Shown here piece by piece: positions 18,846 to 27,761 of a stretch of DNA of 64,000 bases. Every line of letters starts with the position of its first letter. Within the stretch, counting starts at the first letter, position 1. This DNA comes from Paracoccus aurantiacus (GTDB taxonomy: Bacteria; Pseudomonadota; Alphaproteobacteria; Rhodobacterales; Rhodobacteraceae), in NCBI RefSeq assembly GCF_007993065.1, contig NZ_VOPL01000009.1, positions 51,575 through 115,574 of the forward strand. Direction: 5' to 3'. The notes under the pieces were generated by a model. The model searched no databases. It was not told the origin of the DNA and saw nothing but the letters and a program-made list of their open reading frames with translations. Position numbers and translations under genes: made by a program.

Positions 18846-20141
18846 ATGCCATCCGTGTCGAACCCTAACTCGCTTCCAGTCTCAGGTCCGGGCGCGCCGA
18901 ACCAGACTGGCGCTCCTGCCCCGGCATCTGAGAACAAGCCCAGACTACCAGGTACGGCCTCACCGCCACAGGCGAAGGCACAGGGTGCAACGAAACCGGC
19001 TGGGCAAGCGGGACAAAGGCCGGTTGGAAAGCCCGCGACACGCGCCAAATTCGAGCGCAGGCACCGCTTGGTTGGCTTGTCCTTCCTGCTGGTCGTCATC
19101 ATTCCCCTGATCGCCTGTGGCGTTTATCTGAAGGGCTATGCGAAGGATCAGTACGCGTCCCATCTCGGGTTTTCCGTGCGCAGTGAAGGGTTGTCCTCGG
19201 GGACGCTGGAACTGCTCGGCGGGATTACCGGACTTTCGGAGAGCACGACTTCAGACCCGGACATCCTCTACAAATTTTTGACGAGCAGTGAGCTTGTACA
19301 GAGAATTGATGAGCGTCTCGATCTCGTTGCCATCTGGTCACGCGCCAAGGACGACCCTGTCTTTGCCTATCAGGGCGGACATACGATTGAAGACTTAGTC
19401 GCCCATTGGGAGCGGATGGTCAGCGTTTACTCTGATTCCGGCATGCTGGACGTTCGCGTCCTTGCCTTCGACGCCACGGATGCGCAGAAAATAACAGAGG
19501 CAATCTTTGACGAAAGCTCGTCCATGATTAATGATCTCAATGCCGTAGCGCGGGCTGACAGTATCCGCTATGCGCGCGAGGAGTTGGACAAGGCCGTCGA
19601 ACGCCTGAAGGTCGCACGCCAGACCATGACGGAGTTTCGCAACCGCTATCAGCTCGTCGATCCTGTGGCGGATGTCCAGGGACAGCTGGGAATTCTAAGC
19701 TCGCTCCAGCAGCAGTTGGCTGAGGCCCTGATCAACCGTGGGATTCTTGACACCAATGCGCGCGAAGCAGATCCGCGTATTGAACAGGCGGATGTGAGGA
19801 TCAGGGTCATACGCGAGCAGATCGAGCAGGAACGCCAGAAATTTGGCGGCCAGGCGACCGACGGCGAGCAGCTTTCATCTGTTGTTGGAGAATATGAGCG
19901 CCTCGCCGTCGACCGGGAATTCGCCGAAACAACCTATACAGCGGCATTGGCTGCCTATGACTTGGCTCAGGCCCAAGCCCAGCAGAAAAGCCGATACCTG
20001 GCAGCCTATGTCAAGCCAACCCTGGCGCAGACCGCGGAATATCCCCAGCGGCTGAAAATATTTCTGATCACAGCCAGCTTCCTGCTTCTGATCTGGACGA
20101 TTGGTGTCCTGATTTATTATAGCGTAAGAAACCGTCGCTGA
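18846..20141 (+). CDS. kpsE: Capsule polysaccharide export inner-membrane protein (KpsE/BexC-like)
   Basis: This is a polysaccharide co-polymerase-type protein of 431 residues that links the inner-membrane ABC exporter to the outer membrane. After a proline/alanine-rich cytoplasmic N-terminus of about 70 residues there is a transmembrane helix (about 76-98). The periplasmic part is long and helical, with the family stretches GFSVRSEGLSSGTLELLGG, ARADSIRYAREELDKAVERL and FRNRYQLVDP. A second helix lies near the C-terminus (about 405-427). It precedes the ATPase gene by 11 bases. The extended low-complexity N-terminus is longer than in E. coli KpsE. Confidence 0.9.
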   Translation: MPSVSNPNSLPVSGPGAPNQTGAPAPASENKPRLPGTASPPQAKAQGATKPAGQAGQRPVGKPATRAKFERRHRLVGLSFLLVVIIPLIACGVYLKGYAKDQYASHLGFSVRSEGLSSGTLELLGGITGLSESTTSDPDILYKFLTSSELVQRIDERLDLVAIWSRAKDDPVFAYQGGHTIEDLVAHWERMVSVYSDSGMLDVRVLAFDATDAQKITEAIFDESSSMINDLNAVARADSIRYAREELDKAVERLKVARQTMTEFRNRYQLVDPVADVQGQLGILSSLQQQLAEALINRGILDTNAREADPRIEQADVRIRVIREQIEQERQKFGGQATDGEQLSSVVGEYERLAVDREFAETTYTAALAAYDLAQAQAQQKSRYLAAYVKPTLAQTAEYPQRLKIFLITASFLLLIWTIGVLIYYSVRNRR

Positions 20142-20152
20142 TTGTTGAAAAA

Positions 20153-20812
20153 ATGATCCGCCTGCAGAATGTAACAAAAACCTACCACCTTAACGGCAGA
20201 AGAAAAACGGTTGCCGACAATATAACGCAGGTATTTCCAAGCGGCGCTTCCGTTGCCCTGCTGGGGCGAAATGGTGCCGGAAAATCAAGCATGCTTCAGA
20301 TGATTTCCGGAGAAATGCTTCCCACCTCGGGGAAGATTTTTTCTACCGGCAGCATTTCATGGCCTGTTGGTTTTGCGGGGTCATTTCACCCCGATCTTAC
20401 AGGCGTGCAGAATACCCGGTTCGTCGCCAGGATTTATGGGCTGGATACTGACGAGGTGATAGATTTTGTCAGTGATTTTGCGGATCTCGGGGATCATTTC
20501 TTTCTTCCGTTCAGAACATATTCGTCGGGAATGCGCGCCAGACTGGCCTTCGGGGTGTCGATGGCTATTCCGTTCGACACCTACCTGATCGATGAGGTTA
20601 CCGCTGTCGGGGACGCAAATTTCCGCAAGAAAAGCAACGAAGTGCTGCATGCCAGGCTTGCAAACTCTGGCGCCATAGTCGTCTCGCACAGCATGCCAAC
20701 GCTAAACGAGATCTGCGATTCAGGGGCGGTTCTGGAAAATGGCCACCTGACCTTCTACAGCGACCTCGATGAAGCAATCGCGCATCATATGAGGAACATG
20801 AACCAGCGCTGA
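20153..20812 (+). CDS. kpsT: Polysaccharide export ABC transporter ATP-binding protein (KpsT-like)
   Basis: This ATPase of 219 residues powers the KpsM permease. Walker A GRNGAGKSS is at residues 38-46. The signature region YSSGMRARLAFGVSM (about 121-135) and Walker B with YLIDEVTAVGD are present, followed by the switch histidine in VVSHSM. The MIRLQNVTKTYHLNG start and short length match the KpsT/BexA group. It forms an operon with the KpsE-like gene. Just downstream the sequence turns into gene fragments, so a longer capsule locus may have been lost on this side. Confidence 0.93.
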   Translation: MIRLQNVTKTYHLNGRRKTVADNITQVFPSGASVALLGRNGAGKSSMLQMISGEMLPTSGKIFSTGSISWPVGFAGSFHPDLTGVQNTRFVARIYGLDTDEVIDFVSDFADLGDHFFLPFRTYSSGMRARLAFGVSMAIPFDTYLIDEVTAVGDANFRKKSNEVLHARLANSGAIVVSHSMPTLNEICDSGAVLENGHLTFYSDLDEAIAHHMRNMNQR

Positions 20813-20851
20813 CGCCGGATCGTTGGGCATTCCGGACTGTGTTCATCCTGA

Positions 20852-21208
20852 TCAGCCCCACCTAGGTGGTCCAACTTGATTGTTAGTGCACGATCGGCCT
20901 ACGGTCCATTGCGACGATGGTTTGCCGCGCGACCCGTCGGGGTGAATGTCAATGCCGAACTTGGTGGCAATTACGACCTTGTCGCGGATGGGGGCGACGA
21001 GCTCGCCCAGAAACTCCTCATTGGTGAAAGGTCCATAGTCCTCGGCGGTGTCGAAGTGGGTGACGCCCAGATCTTTGGCGTTGCGGATCAGCTGGATCAT
21101 TTCAGCACGATCGGGTGCGGGGCCATAGATTTCGCTGGTCATACTCATGCAGCCAACCCCGAGGGCGGAGACCTGCGGGCCGTTCTGGCCCAGCTGACGG
21201 GTTTTCAT
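20852..21208 (-). pseudogene. Truncated aldo/keto reductase
   Basis: The first 90 or so residues (MKTRQLGQNGPQVSALGVGC...) are a normal N-terminus of an AKR13/YakC-type aldo/keto reductase. They include the catalytic aspartate and tyrosine in HFDTAEDYGPFTNEEFLGE and the lysine strand KVVIATKFG. After about PDGSRG the homology stops, and about 20 unrelated residues lead to a stop. Full-length members have about 330 residues, so two thirds of the barrel is missing. Its ATG overlaps the stop of the MFS remnant upstream, which marks an old operon cut at both ends. Confidence 0.8.
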
Positions 21209-21402
21209 AGCAGTTTTCGTCTCGGGAGAGTTTGGGTTTTCAAGGAGAGATGCAGCACTAGTATCAATGCGATTGCCAGCATGGCGGTCGCGGCCAACAG
21301 TCCCAGATGCGTGCGGTGCAGAAGCAGGGTCGCGCCTGTCAGACGACCCGCGCCTATGGCGGCAATGGCAGTTGTGATGCCAAGATCCAGCGCTATGCCC
21401 AT
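21205..21402 (-). pseudogene. C-terminal remnant of an MFS-type membrane transporter
   Basis: About 60 hydrophobic residues, including GLLAATAMLAIALILVLHLS, look like the last membrane helices of a major facilitator protein. The stop overlaps the aldo/keto reductase start as ATGA. The upstream part of the gene is replaced at about 21390 by sequence matching the 3' end of a phage integrase. The family call rests on hydrophobicity and context only. Confidence 0.5.
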
Positions 21403-21507
21403 CTGATGGATTCGCCACCGCGTGCCGGCGTCGATGCCGTCGCCGATCTAGCGGGCGAGACCGCGACTGGTTTACTCCGACTCGCCCGCCGAAGCACAAG
21501 AGCCTAA
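21388..21507 (+). pseudogene. 3' fragment of a tyrosine integrase gene
   Basis: The frame reads QRYAHLMDSPPRAGVDAVADL, nearly identical to QRYAHLMDSPLRAGVDAVADM at the C-terminus of the intact integrase ending at 29072. It carries the nucleophile tyrosine region but no other catalytic residue. The homology starts abruptly at about 21388 next to the MFS remnant. It is the scar of an older integration or of a rearrangement between related elements. Confidence 0.8.
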
Positions 21508-21809
21508 GCAGGAACCGGTGCGCTTAGCTGGTACCAGATCGGGCCGATCCGCTTGCGGATCGTGCTTTCGTCCGGAGCATCGCTATCCGCGCTGGTCTGA
21601 ACGAACCATTCCTTCATTTCGACAACGAGTTCCGTCAGCGTCGCCGGCAACCCTCGCCATAGCCGCGCGGGTCCATCTCGGGAATGCCAACCATGCCGGT
21701 CGTGATGGTCGAGGTAACAAAGCTGCCGGTCATCGCCGACAACGTCGCGGCGAAATCCGATCTGCCTAGCCACAGCCGCCCGGCATCCGTTGCAATTCGC
21801 CAACATCAC
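21504..21809 (-). pseudogene. Decayed paralogue of the integrase-linked gene at 29035-29628
   Basis: The C-terminal part reads EWFVQTSADSDAP followed by DESTIRKRIGPIW, against DWFIGHSPKGEAP then DESTIRKRLNPIW in the intact 197-residue protein. The order, a convergent overlap with an integrase 3' end, is the same. Upstream the similarity breaks into different frames, and no intact gene can be traced to 22005. The remaining 200 bases hold only short open frames without a signature. It is the second half of a duplicated, degenerate integrase module. Confidence 0.7.
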
Positions 21810-22005
21810 TATCGATCGTCAGTAGGCGCCACGAAGTCCCCCTTCCACCGTTTCCGATCTAATGGATACAAGCTGCGCTCTCGATCGGCCCGACCCTCCG
21901 GCAATCCCTCATCAAGTTGACGGAATAGTCGAGGCAGAAGCCCCGCTGCATGGTGCCGATCCCTGTTCGGGGCCACCGAAATATATAGGAGAATATTGTC
22001 CAAAC

Positions 22006-22989
22006 TCAGATATATATCGCGGCGCGCTTCCCGGAGTCTCTGGTCGATGCCGTCAGCAGTGCTGAATTTCCATCTGCTGCCGCCAGCGCAAGTCCCAGAC
22101 CATGCGTAGCCGCACCCAAATCACCAAATATAAGCGGCAGATGCAGGATCACGAGATCTTCAGCCAAGGCATATTGCAGTCGTAACTGGCAATAGGACAG
22201 TTCAGCCGCGCGATAGCGCCCATTGTTCCAGTCGGTCAGCCAGAGCGGAATTTCCGCCCGTTCACCAATTGAGCGCCGACTCGCCGTAGTAAGGGCAGCG
22301 AAATCGGTGCCGCCAAGGTCCATCTCACGCACCTGTTCGGTTTCGATGGCGACACCAGAAATCGTAGCGAGGGACGGCTTCGATGATCCGGCGACAAAAA
22401 GCAGCGCCGCGGCTGCCTCGCCGGGGATGATGCCATAGCGATCTCTTCTGCTGAACAGGCGTCGCGCCGATAAGAGCGCGCCAAGGCGACGACGGCAACG
22501 ATAACTGTCCGTCGCCAGCACCAGCAGTGCATCGCCAGGCCGCAGCAGCGGCAGGCAGTCCTGCAGCGAAAGGGCAACGCCCGCGCTTCCGGCGTTGAAC
22601 TGATGCAGCCTCGCCTCGCGACGTCCCAACCGCGCAAGAGCCAACTGAAGCAGCTTCTTGGTCAGCCGTGTCAGCAACGAGGCAGTCAGGCCTTCGGCCT
22701 CGTCAATCTCTGGCAGGGCGATGGCGATGTGCAATGATGCTTCTCCGTGCAGCGCTGTCAGCGGCTTCATATCTGCCAGTGCGGTCGTCGCGAGGGTCTC
22801 CATGCGTGTAAGGGCCGATTCAAAGCCAAGATTGCCATCAAAGGCCGCCAGTTGCGGCTTGAAATCGCTGCCGGTGAAATTGCGCTGACGGGAAAGCGCG
22901 TTGGTGCGTGCGGCGACCTTCTCCACATGGTTCTGCAGCCCGCTTCCGAAGCAGGAGGCAAGACCGACCGCTGCAAGATCAAGGTTCAT
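22006..22989 (-). CDS. Thiolase-fold / beta-ketoacyl synthase-like protein of unknown role
   Basis: This 327-residue protein has a ketosynthase-like layout: an AAVGLASCFG N-terminus, an acyl-site-like region LHQFNAGSAGVALSLQDCLPLL, GIIPGEAAAALLF, and a C-terminal GDLGAATHGLGLALA motif that resembles the FGDxGAA/S element of thiolase-fold enzymes. I cannot identify a canonical Cys-His-His or Cys-His-Asn triad by eye, so activity is doubtful. It starts 4 bases after the chimeric HsdR frame. Similar stand-alone proteins occur in type VI secretion-associated loci, but no other such gene is recognisable here. Function is not assigned. Confidence 0.55.
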   Translation of the reverse strand: MNLDLAAVGLASCFGSGLQNHVEKVAARTNALSRQRNFTGSDFKPQLAAFDGNLGFESALTRMETLATTALADMKPLTALHGEASLHIAIALPEIDEAEGLTASLLTRLTKKLLQLALARLGRREARLHQFNAGSAGVALSLQDCLPLLRPGDALLVLATDSYRCRRRLGALLSARRLFSRRDRYGIIPGEAAAALLFVAGSSKPSLATISGVAIETEQVREMDLGGTDFAALTTASRRSIGERAEIPLWLTDWNNGRYRAAELSYCQLRLQYALAEDLVILHLPLIFGDLGAATHGLGLALAAADGNSALLTASTRDSGKRAAIYI

Positions 22990-22992
22990 GCG

Positions 22993-23874
22993 CTAGGCCT
23001 CTTCCTTCCCCAGCAAATGCGGCGGATAGCCGTTCGATATGGTCATGACTAACTCTGCCAGCCAGACTGGGCAATCATACCAACCGTCGACCACCAGCAT
23101 GCCGTCGTGCCCAAGAAAAATCTCGGGCTCTGCCTCATCGGACCACTCACCCAGCCGGCAGAGCGCGTCCGGCGGAAATGCGCTGAAAGAGTTGTAGGCC
23201 TGATCTGCCAAGATGTTTCGGTCGGCAAGGAACAGGATGCGCGGGCGGCGTACCGGGTCGCGGCTTAGGTTCCAGGACGACTGGTAGAGCTTCCACGCAA
23301 TCTGGAACGCAATGGAGGTTTTGCCGGTGCCGGTGGCAAGCGTCAAAAGAACGCGATCGCGGCCGCGTGAAATGGCCTCCAGCACCGCAGTGATCGCATT
23401 ATGCTGGTAGTAGCGAGGCTCCCACTTGCCGCCTTCGGTCTCGAAAGGAACGGCGCCAAAGCGGTCGCGCCAGACGTTGCCTTCGGGAAAGCAGCGGTCC
23501 CACAGTTCCTGCGGCGAAGGGAAGGGCAGCGTGTGCGCACCCTCGGCGCCCGTGGCCATGTCGATGCCGTACCAGCCTAGGCCGTTTGTGGAATAAGCGA
23601 AGCGTGCCTTGAGGCGGGTGGCATAGTCCTTGGCCTGACCAACACCATCGGTTGCGCCAAGCCCTGCCCGCTTGGCCTCGATCACGGCCAGCTTGCGATC
23701 ACGGTAGCTGAGCACGTAGTCAGCCGACAGCGGGTTGACACGCCCGCCGCCGGTGATGCGGCCGGGGCAGATCATCTCGCGACGGATCCTCGAGCCCTCG
23801 ACGACGCCCCATCCGGCCTCGCGCAGGACGGGGTCGATGCGATTGGCGCGGGTGTCGGCTTCGGTTTCTGTCAT
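22993..23874 (-). pseudogene. hsdR: Truncated, chimeric type I restriction subunit HsdR
   Basis: Residues 1 to about 240 are the N-terminus of a type I restriction R subunit. They include a nuclease motif (D52...E66-A-K68), Walker A TGTGKT at 181-186 and the strand ILFLADRNILADQAYNSFSA. After about DALCR the protein switches to some 50 residues (ending YPPHLLGKEEA) that do not belong to HsdR. Normal R subunits have about 800-1100 residues, so the DEAD-box motor and specificity-contact regions are gone and cleavage by translocation cannot occur. The frame is otherwise open and is coupled to hsdS by ATGA. A deletion fusing it to the tail of another gene is the likely cause. Confidence 0.8.
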
Positions 23875-24989
23875 GCGGTCAGTTGGCCCGAGAAGGCTTT
23901 TTGCAGGAGGGATTGGCGAAGGTCCGCGAGTTCGTCGAGCTTGGTTTTGTACTCTAATATCAACGTCTCGACCCGCTCGCGTAAAGCGCCGAGCTTCTCT
24001 GAGGCTGCATCTTGTTCCTTCAGGGCAGGCACTGGAACCAGCACAGGTGACAAGGACTGCCGGGTAATCTGAGGCTGTGCCGCGCCGGTGATTACCTCAT
24101 CCCAGTCAACCGCGTCACGAAAGAAGTGCTCGAGGAAATCGGACGTGATCTTCGTGTCTTTGGGACGGACAACCATCGCATTGCCGGTGATCCACGAGAA
24201 CGGCTCCGAAATGTTGATCTGACCGCAAGTCGCGCCGCGGCACGTCACAAGGAGCTGTGGCTCTGCGTGATTGTAGGCGTGGTAACGTCCTATCTTACCA
24301 TTAGCGCCGAAGACGACGTATTCCCCGTCTGGTGACATTTCTTTCGCTGAAATAGTCTTTGGCTGATAGATCTCACAAAGCGAACCAAGCGGGCGCCACT
24401 CTGCCTCCAATGCATCGAAGGTCTCCCGGCTAGCGGAAAGGATGAGGTCATCCAAGTCGAGCAGATTAGCCTCGGCATGGGCGCGGGCGCGGTCGAGAGC
24501 GGCGAAGGCCTGATCGAGCACCGCGACGATCCGCTTCTGCTCCTCCAGCGGCGGGAGGGGGATCGGGATTTCGCGGAGCCTCCCTTGGTTTAGCTTCGGC
24601 ACCGTCATGCCCGAGATGAAATCGGAAAGATCAGTCGCATTGAGGTAGTAGATCAACCAGTCATCAACAACTTGGTTTCGGTGTGGCCGCAAAACATGAG
24701 CGTGATTGTTCACCCACGTTTTCCCGTCGATCGCGAAAGCTGAGCTGTCGCCTGCACCCCATTTAGCGCCGTCCTCGCCAATCAACACGAGAGGCTCGTC
24801 AAAAAGGTAGTCCTCTACCCAGTCAAGCACTCCCGTGGCTCCGAAATATGGGTACGGACCGGAAACTCGGTCGCGCTTCGTGATTGGCTTCCGTCTGCTG
24901 TCGAGAACATCAACGATTTCGCCGAGTGGTGAAACTGGCCATTTAGAGGTTTCGGTCAGAACTTCGACATTTCTTGCGGCGTCCTTCAC
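23871..24989 (-). CDS. hsdS: Type I restriction-modification specificity subunit HsdS
   Basis: This DNA-recognition subunit has 372 residues, starting at the GTG at 24989 that overlaps the hsdM stop. It has two target-recognition domains with the usual linkers: WPVSPLGEIVDVLDSRRKPI at the first, the conserved helix region PLPPLEEQKRIVAVLDQAFAALDRARAHAEANL between them, and a second domain starting near WRPLGSLCEIYQPKTIS. It ends with the conserved helix EKLGALRERVETLILEYKTKLDEL. The recognition sequence cannot be predicted by eye. With HsdM it could still make an active methyltransferase. Confidence 0.9.
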   Translation of the reverse strand: MKDAARNVEVLTETSKWPVSPLGEIVDVLDSRRKPITKRDRVSGPYPYFGATGVLDWVEDYLFDEPLVLIGEDGAKWGAGDSSAFAIDGKTWVNNHAHVLRPHRNQVVDDWLIYYLNATDLSDFISGMTVPKLNQGRLREIPIPLPPLEEQKRIVAVLDQAFAALDRARAHAEANLLDLDDLILSASRETFDALEAEWRPLGSLCEIYQPKTISAKEMSPDGEYVVFGANGKIGRYHAYNHAEPQLLVTCRGATCGQINISEPFSWITGNAMVVRPKDTKITSDFLEHFFRDAVDWDEVITGAAQPQITRQSLSPVLVPVPALKEQDAASEKLGALRERVETLILEYKTKLDELADLRQSLLQKAFSGQLTA

Positions 24990-26431
24990 AGCATCCCCCG
25001 AATGTCTTCGAGAATTTCGGCCGTTTCGGCGTCGCGCGCCAGCATGGCGTCGATGATCTCCTCCGGGCTGCGCAGCGGCGCCTCCTCGGGTGCATTGGGG
25101 TTCTTGACCGACAGGTCCCATGTGGACATATCAAGATTGGCGACATCCACCGACCAGCTCCTAGCGCTGTTCGTCCGCTCGGGCTGCAGCGCGACGAAGT
25201 CTGCCAGGTCAACATCGTTCAGCGGGTTGGTCTTGCCGAGGGAGCGGCCCGGATCAAGCTGGTAGTACCAGACAGAGCGCGTCTTCGCCCCTTTCTCGAA
25301 GAACAACACCACCGTCTTGACGCCCGCGCCCTGGAACGTACCGCCGGGGCAGTCGAGCACAGTGTGGAGGTCGCAGCTCTCCAACAACTCCTTGCGAAGC
25401 GCCACGCTGGCCCCATCGGTGTTGCTCAGGAAGGTGTTCTTGATGACCACCGCGCCGCGACCGCCTGCCTTCAGCTTGCGAATGAAGTGCTGAAGGAACA
25501 GATAGGCGGTTTCGCCTGATTTGATCGGGAAGTTCTGCTGCACCTCCTTACGCTCGCCGCCGCCGAAAGGCGGATTGGCAAGGACGATGTCGTGACGATC
25601 CCGCTGCTGGATATCCATCACGTTCTCGGTCAGCGTGTTGGTATGCCGAATGTTCGGCGCCTCGATCCCGTGCAGGATCATGTTCATAACGCCAAGCACG
25701 TAGGCCAGTGACTTCTTTTCTTGACCATAGAATGTTCGACGCTGCAGCGTGTCATAGTCGGCGCCTGACAGATTGTCGTGCGACAGGTACTCCCACGCCT
25801 CGCACAAGAAGCCTGCGGACCCGGCCGCACCGTCGTAGATCGTCTCGCCTACCTTCGGATCGACGACCTTGATCATGGCGCGGATAAGCGGGCGGGGCGT
25901 GTAGTATTCGCCACCGTTGCGCCCGGCGTTGCCCATCCGCTTGATGCGGCTTTCATACAGGTCCGAAAGTTCGTGCTTGGCGCTCTGGGTGTTGAAGCGC
26001 AGGCTGTCCACGACTTCCAGCACGTCGCGCAGCGCATAGCCCGAGCGGAATTTGTTGATGATCTCCGAGAAGATCTCACCGATCTTGTACTCGATGCTGT
26101 CGGGGCTAGTCGCCGTCTGACGGAACTTGGTCAGGTAGGGGAACAGGTCACGGTTGACGAAGTCGATCAGATCGCTGCCGGTCACGGCGTTGTCGTCCAA
26201 CCGGCCATTGATCTTGGGTGCCGCCCAGACATCCCAGCGGAAACGCTCGTCGAGGATCGGGCGATAGTCGCGGCCTTCGAGTTCGGCGGCATCCTGACGC
26301 TCGGCCTCTAGATCGTTAAGATACTTTAGGAAAAGGAGCCAAGACGTCTGCTCAGCATAATCGAGCTCGGACGCCAGCCCCTCGTCATTCCGCATGAATC
26401 GGTCGATGTTGTTAAATGCGTTCTCAAACAT
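24986..26431 (-). CDS. hsdM: Type I restriction-modification methyltransferase subunit HsdM
   Basis: This N6-adenine DNA methyltransferase subunit has 481 residues. The start ATG at 26431 (MFENAFNNIDRFM) has GGAGAT upstream; the longer open frame is ignored. The helical HsdM N-terminal domain is followed by EYYTPRPLIRAMIKVVDPK, the AdoMet motif DGAAGSAGFL and catalytic NPPFGGGE. It is the first gene of an hsdM-hsdS-hsdR' operon with stop/start overlaps at each junction. Since HsdR is truncated, it probably now acts as a methylase without restriction. Confidence 0.92.
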   Translation of the reverse strand: MFENAFNNIDRFMRNDEGLASELDYAEQTSWLLFLKYLNDLEAERQDAAELEGRDYRPILDERFRWDVWAAPKINGRLDDNAVTGSDLIDFVNRDLFPYLTKFRQTATSPDSIEYKIGEIFSEIINKFRSGYALRDVLEVVDSLRFNTQSAKHELSDLYESRIKRMGNAGRNGGEYYTPRPLIRAMIKVVDPKVGETIYDGAAGSAGFLCEAWEYLSHDNLSGADYDTLQRRTFYGQEKKSLAYVLGVMNMILHGIEAPNIRHTNTLTENVMDIQQRDRHDIVLANPPFGGGERKEVQQNFPIKSGETAYLFLQHFIRKLKAGGRGAVVIKNTFLSNTDGASVALRKELLESCDLHTVLDCPGGTFQGAGVKTVVLFFEKGAKTRSVWYYQLDPGRSLGKTNPLNDVDLADFVALQPERTNSARSWSVDVANLDMSTWDLSVKNPNAPEEAPLRSPEEIIDAMLARDAETAEILEDIRGML

Positions 26432-26578
26432 GCGGGATCTCCATCTGTTACTCAGCATTACGAAACGCGGAATGATCCGACAACCCTCGGCGGATGCATG
26501 CGGCAAACAGCCTGAATGGGCACTACAGATACTGCGGGTGTCGTATCGACATCCGCTTGGGTCCTCCCGGGGGCAGGT

Positions 26579-27208
26579 TCATTCGACCGGAGCATCCACC
26601 AGCGCCAGAGCCCCATCCGGCAGTGGCCGCTGCAGCTTCCCTGCGATCTCGATCGGTGCCGATAGCCAAGTCTCCCATTCGTCGGGCGCGGTCAGAATGA
26701 CTGGCATCGCCTTCGGGTGAACCGTCCCTACCTCGGCATTCGGCGCACAGGTCAGGAAGGCATAGAGATCATCGGTCGTCTCGCCGTCCTTCACCTTACG
26801 GACCGATTTCCAGCCGCGGACTTCGATGCCGGCGAAGAACATAGGCCTGTCCGCTTCCTGCGGCGCGAACTACTGATTGCCGCCCTTGATCGGTTCGGCA
26901 AAGGCCGTCACCGGCACGAGGCAGCGATGCGCTGGACCCAGCCAGCGGCGCCAGTGCGGCGAGGCGAGGTTGCGGATGTTGGTAACGCCCGGATCCCGCG
27001 CCGTCTTCAGCACCGACGGCGGTGACGGCAGGCCCCAGCAGGCTTTCACCAACTCCAGCGCCTCACCGTCATGCCGGATGATCGGTGCCGGCTGGTCCGG
27101 ATAGATCCTGCCCGGCGCGACGTTGCCGGCACGGTCGGTCATCTCCAGCCCCTTGAACAGCTGGCGCATCGCCTCCTGCGTCGTGGTCTGGTTGTACAGG
27201 TTGCAGAT
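26579..27208 (-). pseudogene. SRAP (SOS response-associated peptidase / YedK family) pseudogene
   Basis: The frame encodes a near-complete SRAP protein: the catalytic cysteine region CNLYNQTT, then APGRIYPDQPAPIIR, RWLGPAHRCLVPVTAFAEP, the VHPKAMPVILT stretch and PDGALALV. SRAP proteins crosslink abasic sites through Cys2 after removal of Met1. Here the codon before that cysteine is ATC (27206-27208) instead of ATG, so the start is lost and the frame is fused to an upstream gene. An in-frame TAG at 26870-26872 replaces an expected tryptophan in NQ-W-FA. Two independent lesions make this a pseudogene. Confidence 0.8.
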
Positions 27209-27547
27209 TGTTTCGTCCTCCTCGGATCGCCCGAAGGGCAGATGGGGCGAAGTGTAGCTGGACAGGCAGGTGCCGTCAGCCAGCTGCAGATCGGGAAACG
27301 CGGAGAGGCAGGCCCCGGCCGCTTCCGGCTCGCGGAAGTACAGAGCCACCCGGTCGCCGATACCGCCCCGACCTCCGCCGTGCCACGCATAGTTGCCGCG
27401 GCCTATACGGGTATCGAGCCAATGATACACCGCGTCCGACACCCTGCCGAAGCCCAGCGGCGGGACGCAGATCATCACCCGGACCGGAAAGGCCGCGTCG
27501 TCGATCTTCGCCTGGGGTGTGCTGCGCCGGGTTATAGACAAGAACAA
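27209..27547 (-). CDS. Small conserved hypothetical protein, reading into the SRAP remnant
   Basis: About 113 residues containing VRVMICVPPLGFGRVSDAVYHWLD and a YFREPEAAGACLSAFPDLQ segment, of a type that I recall next to SRAP genes in alphaproteobacteria. No function is known to me. As the sequence stands, the frame has no stop before the SRAP remnant and continues to 26870, giving a 225-residue chimera. The true start may be the ATG at 27475 (MICVPP) rather than 27547. It could be functional by itself or be decaying with its neighbour. Confidence 0.5.
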
Positions 27548-27656
27548 ATACGGAACTCTATGCGCGAATCAAGGTGATTTGAGGTCGCGACACGTCCGGT
27601 CCGTGACATAGCTACGTGACAAGGAACAGACACCGGAATTACTCAATGCCTCCCCG

Positions 27657-27692
27657 TTCCGATCCATTCCGGCCCGTTCCTGTATTCCGGTG
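27657..27692. repeat. TTCC array upstream of the integrase gene
   Basis: TTCC units start at 27657, 27667, 27677 and 27685, with spacing 10, 10 and 8. The array ends in ATTCCGGTGCCC. An inverted copy, CACCGGAAT, lies at 27631-27639. The same arrangement with the same terminal 12-mer lies before the excisionase-like gene (30845-30885), followed in both cases by a CTCGYTGAT element. Shared operators or recombinase arm sites are the likely roles. Confidence 0.7.
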
Positions 27693-27761
27693 CCCGAATC
27701 ATCTCGTTGATAAGCCCGCGACTTTACGCATGTGTCGAAGGGACAAACGGGAGATCACGCC

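Noticed and set aside
20820..20935. Possible insertion-sequence end between the capsule ATPase gene and the truncated reductase
   Set aside because: The sequence turns abruptly, but I found no paired inverted repeats, target duplication or transposase pattern.
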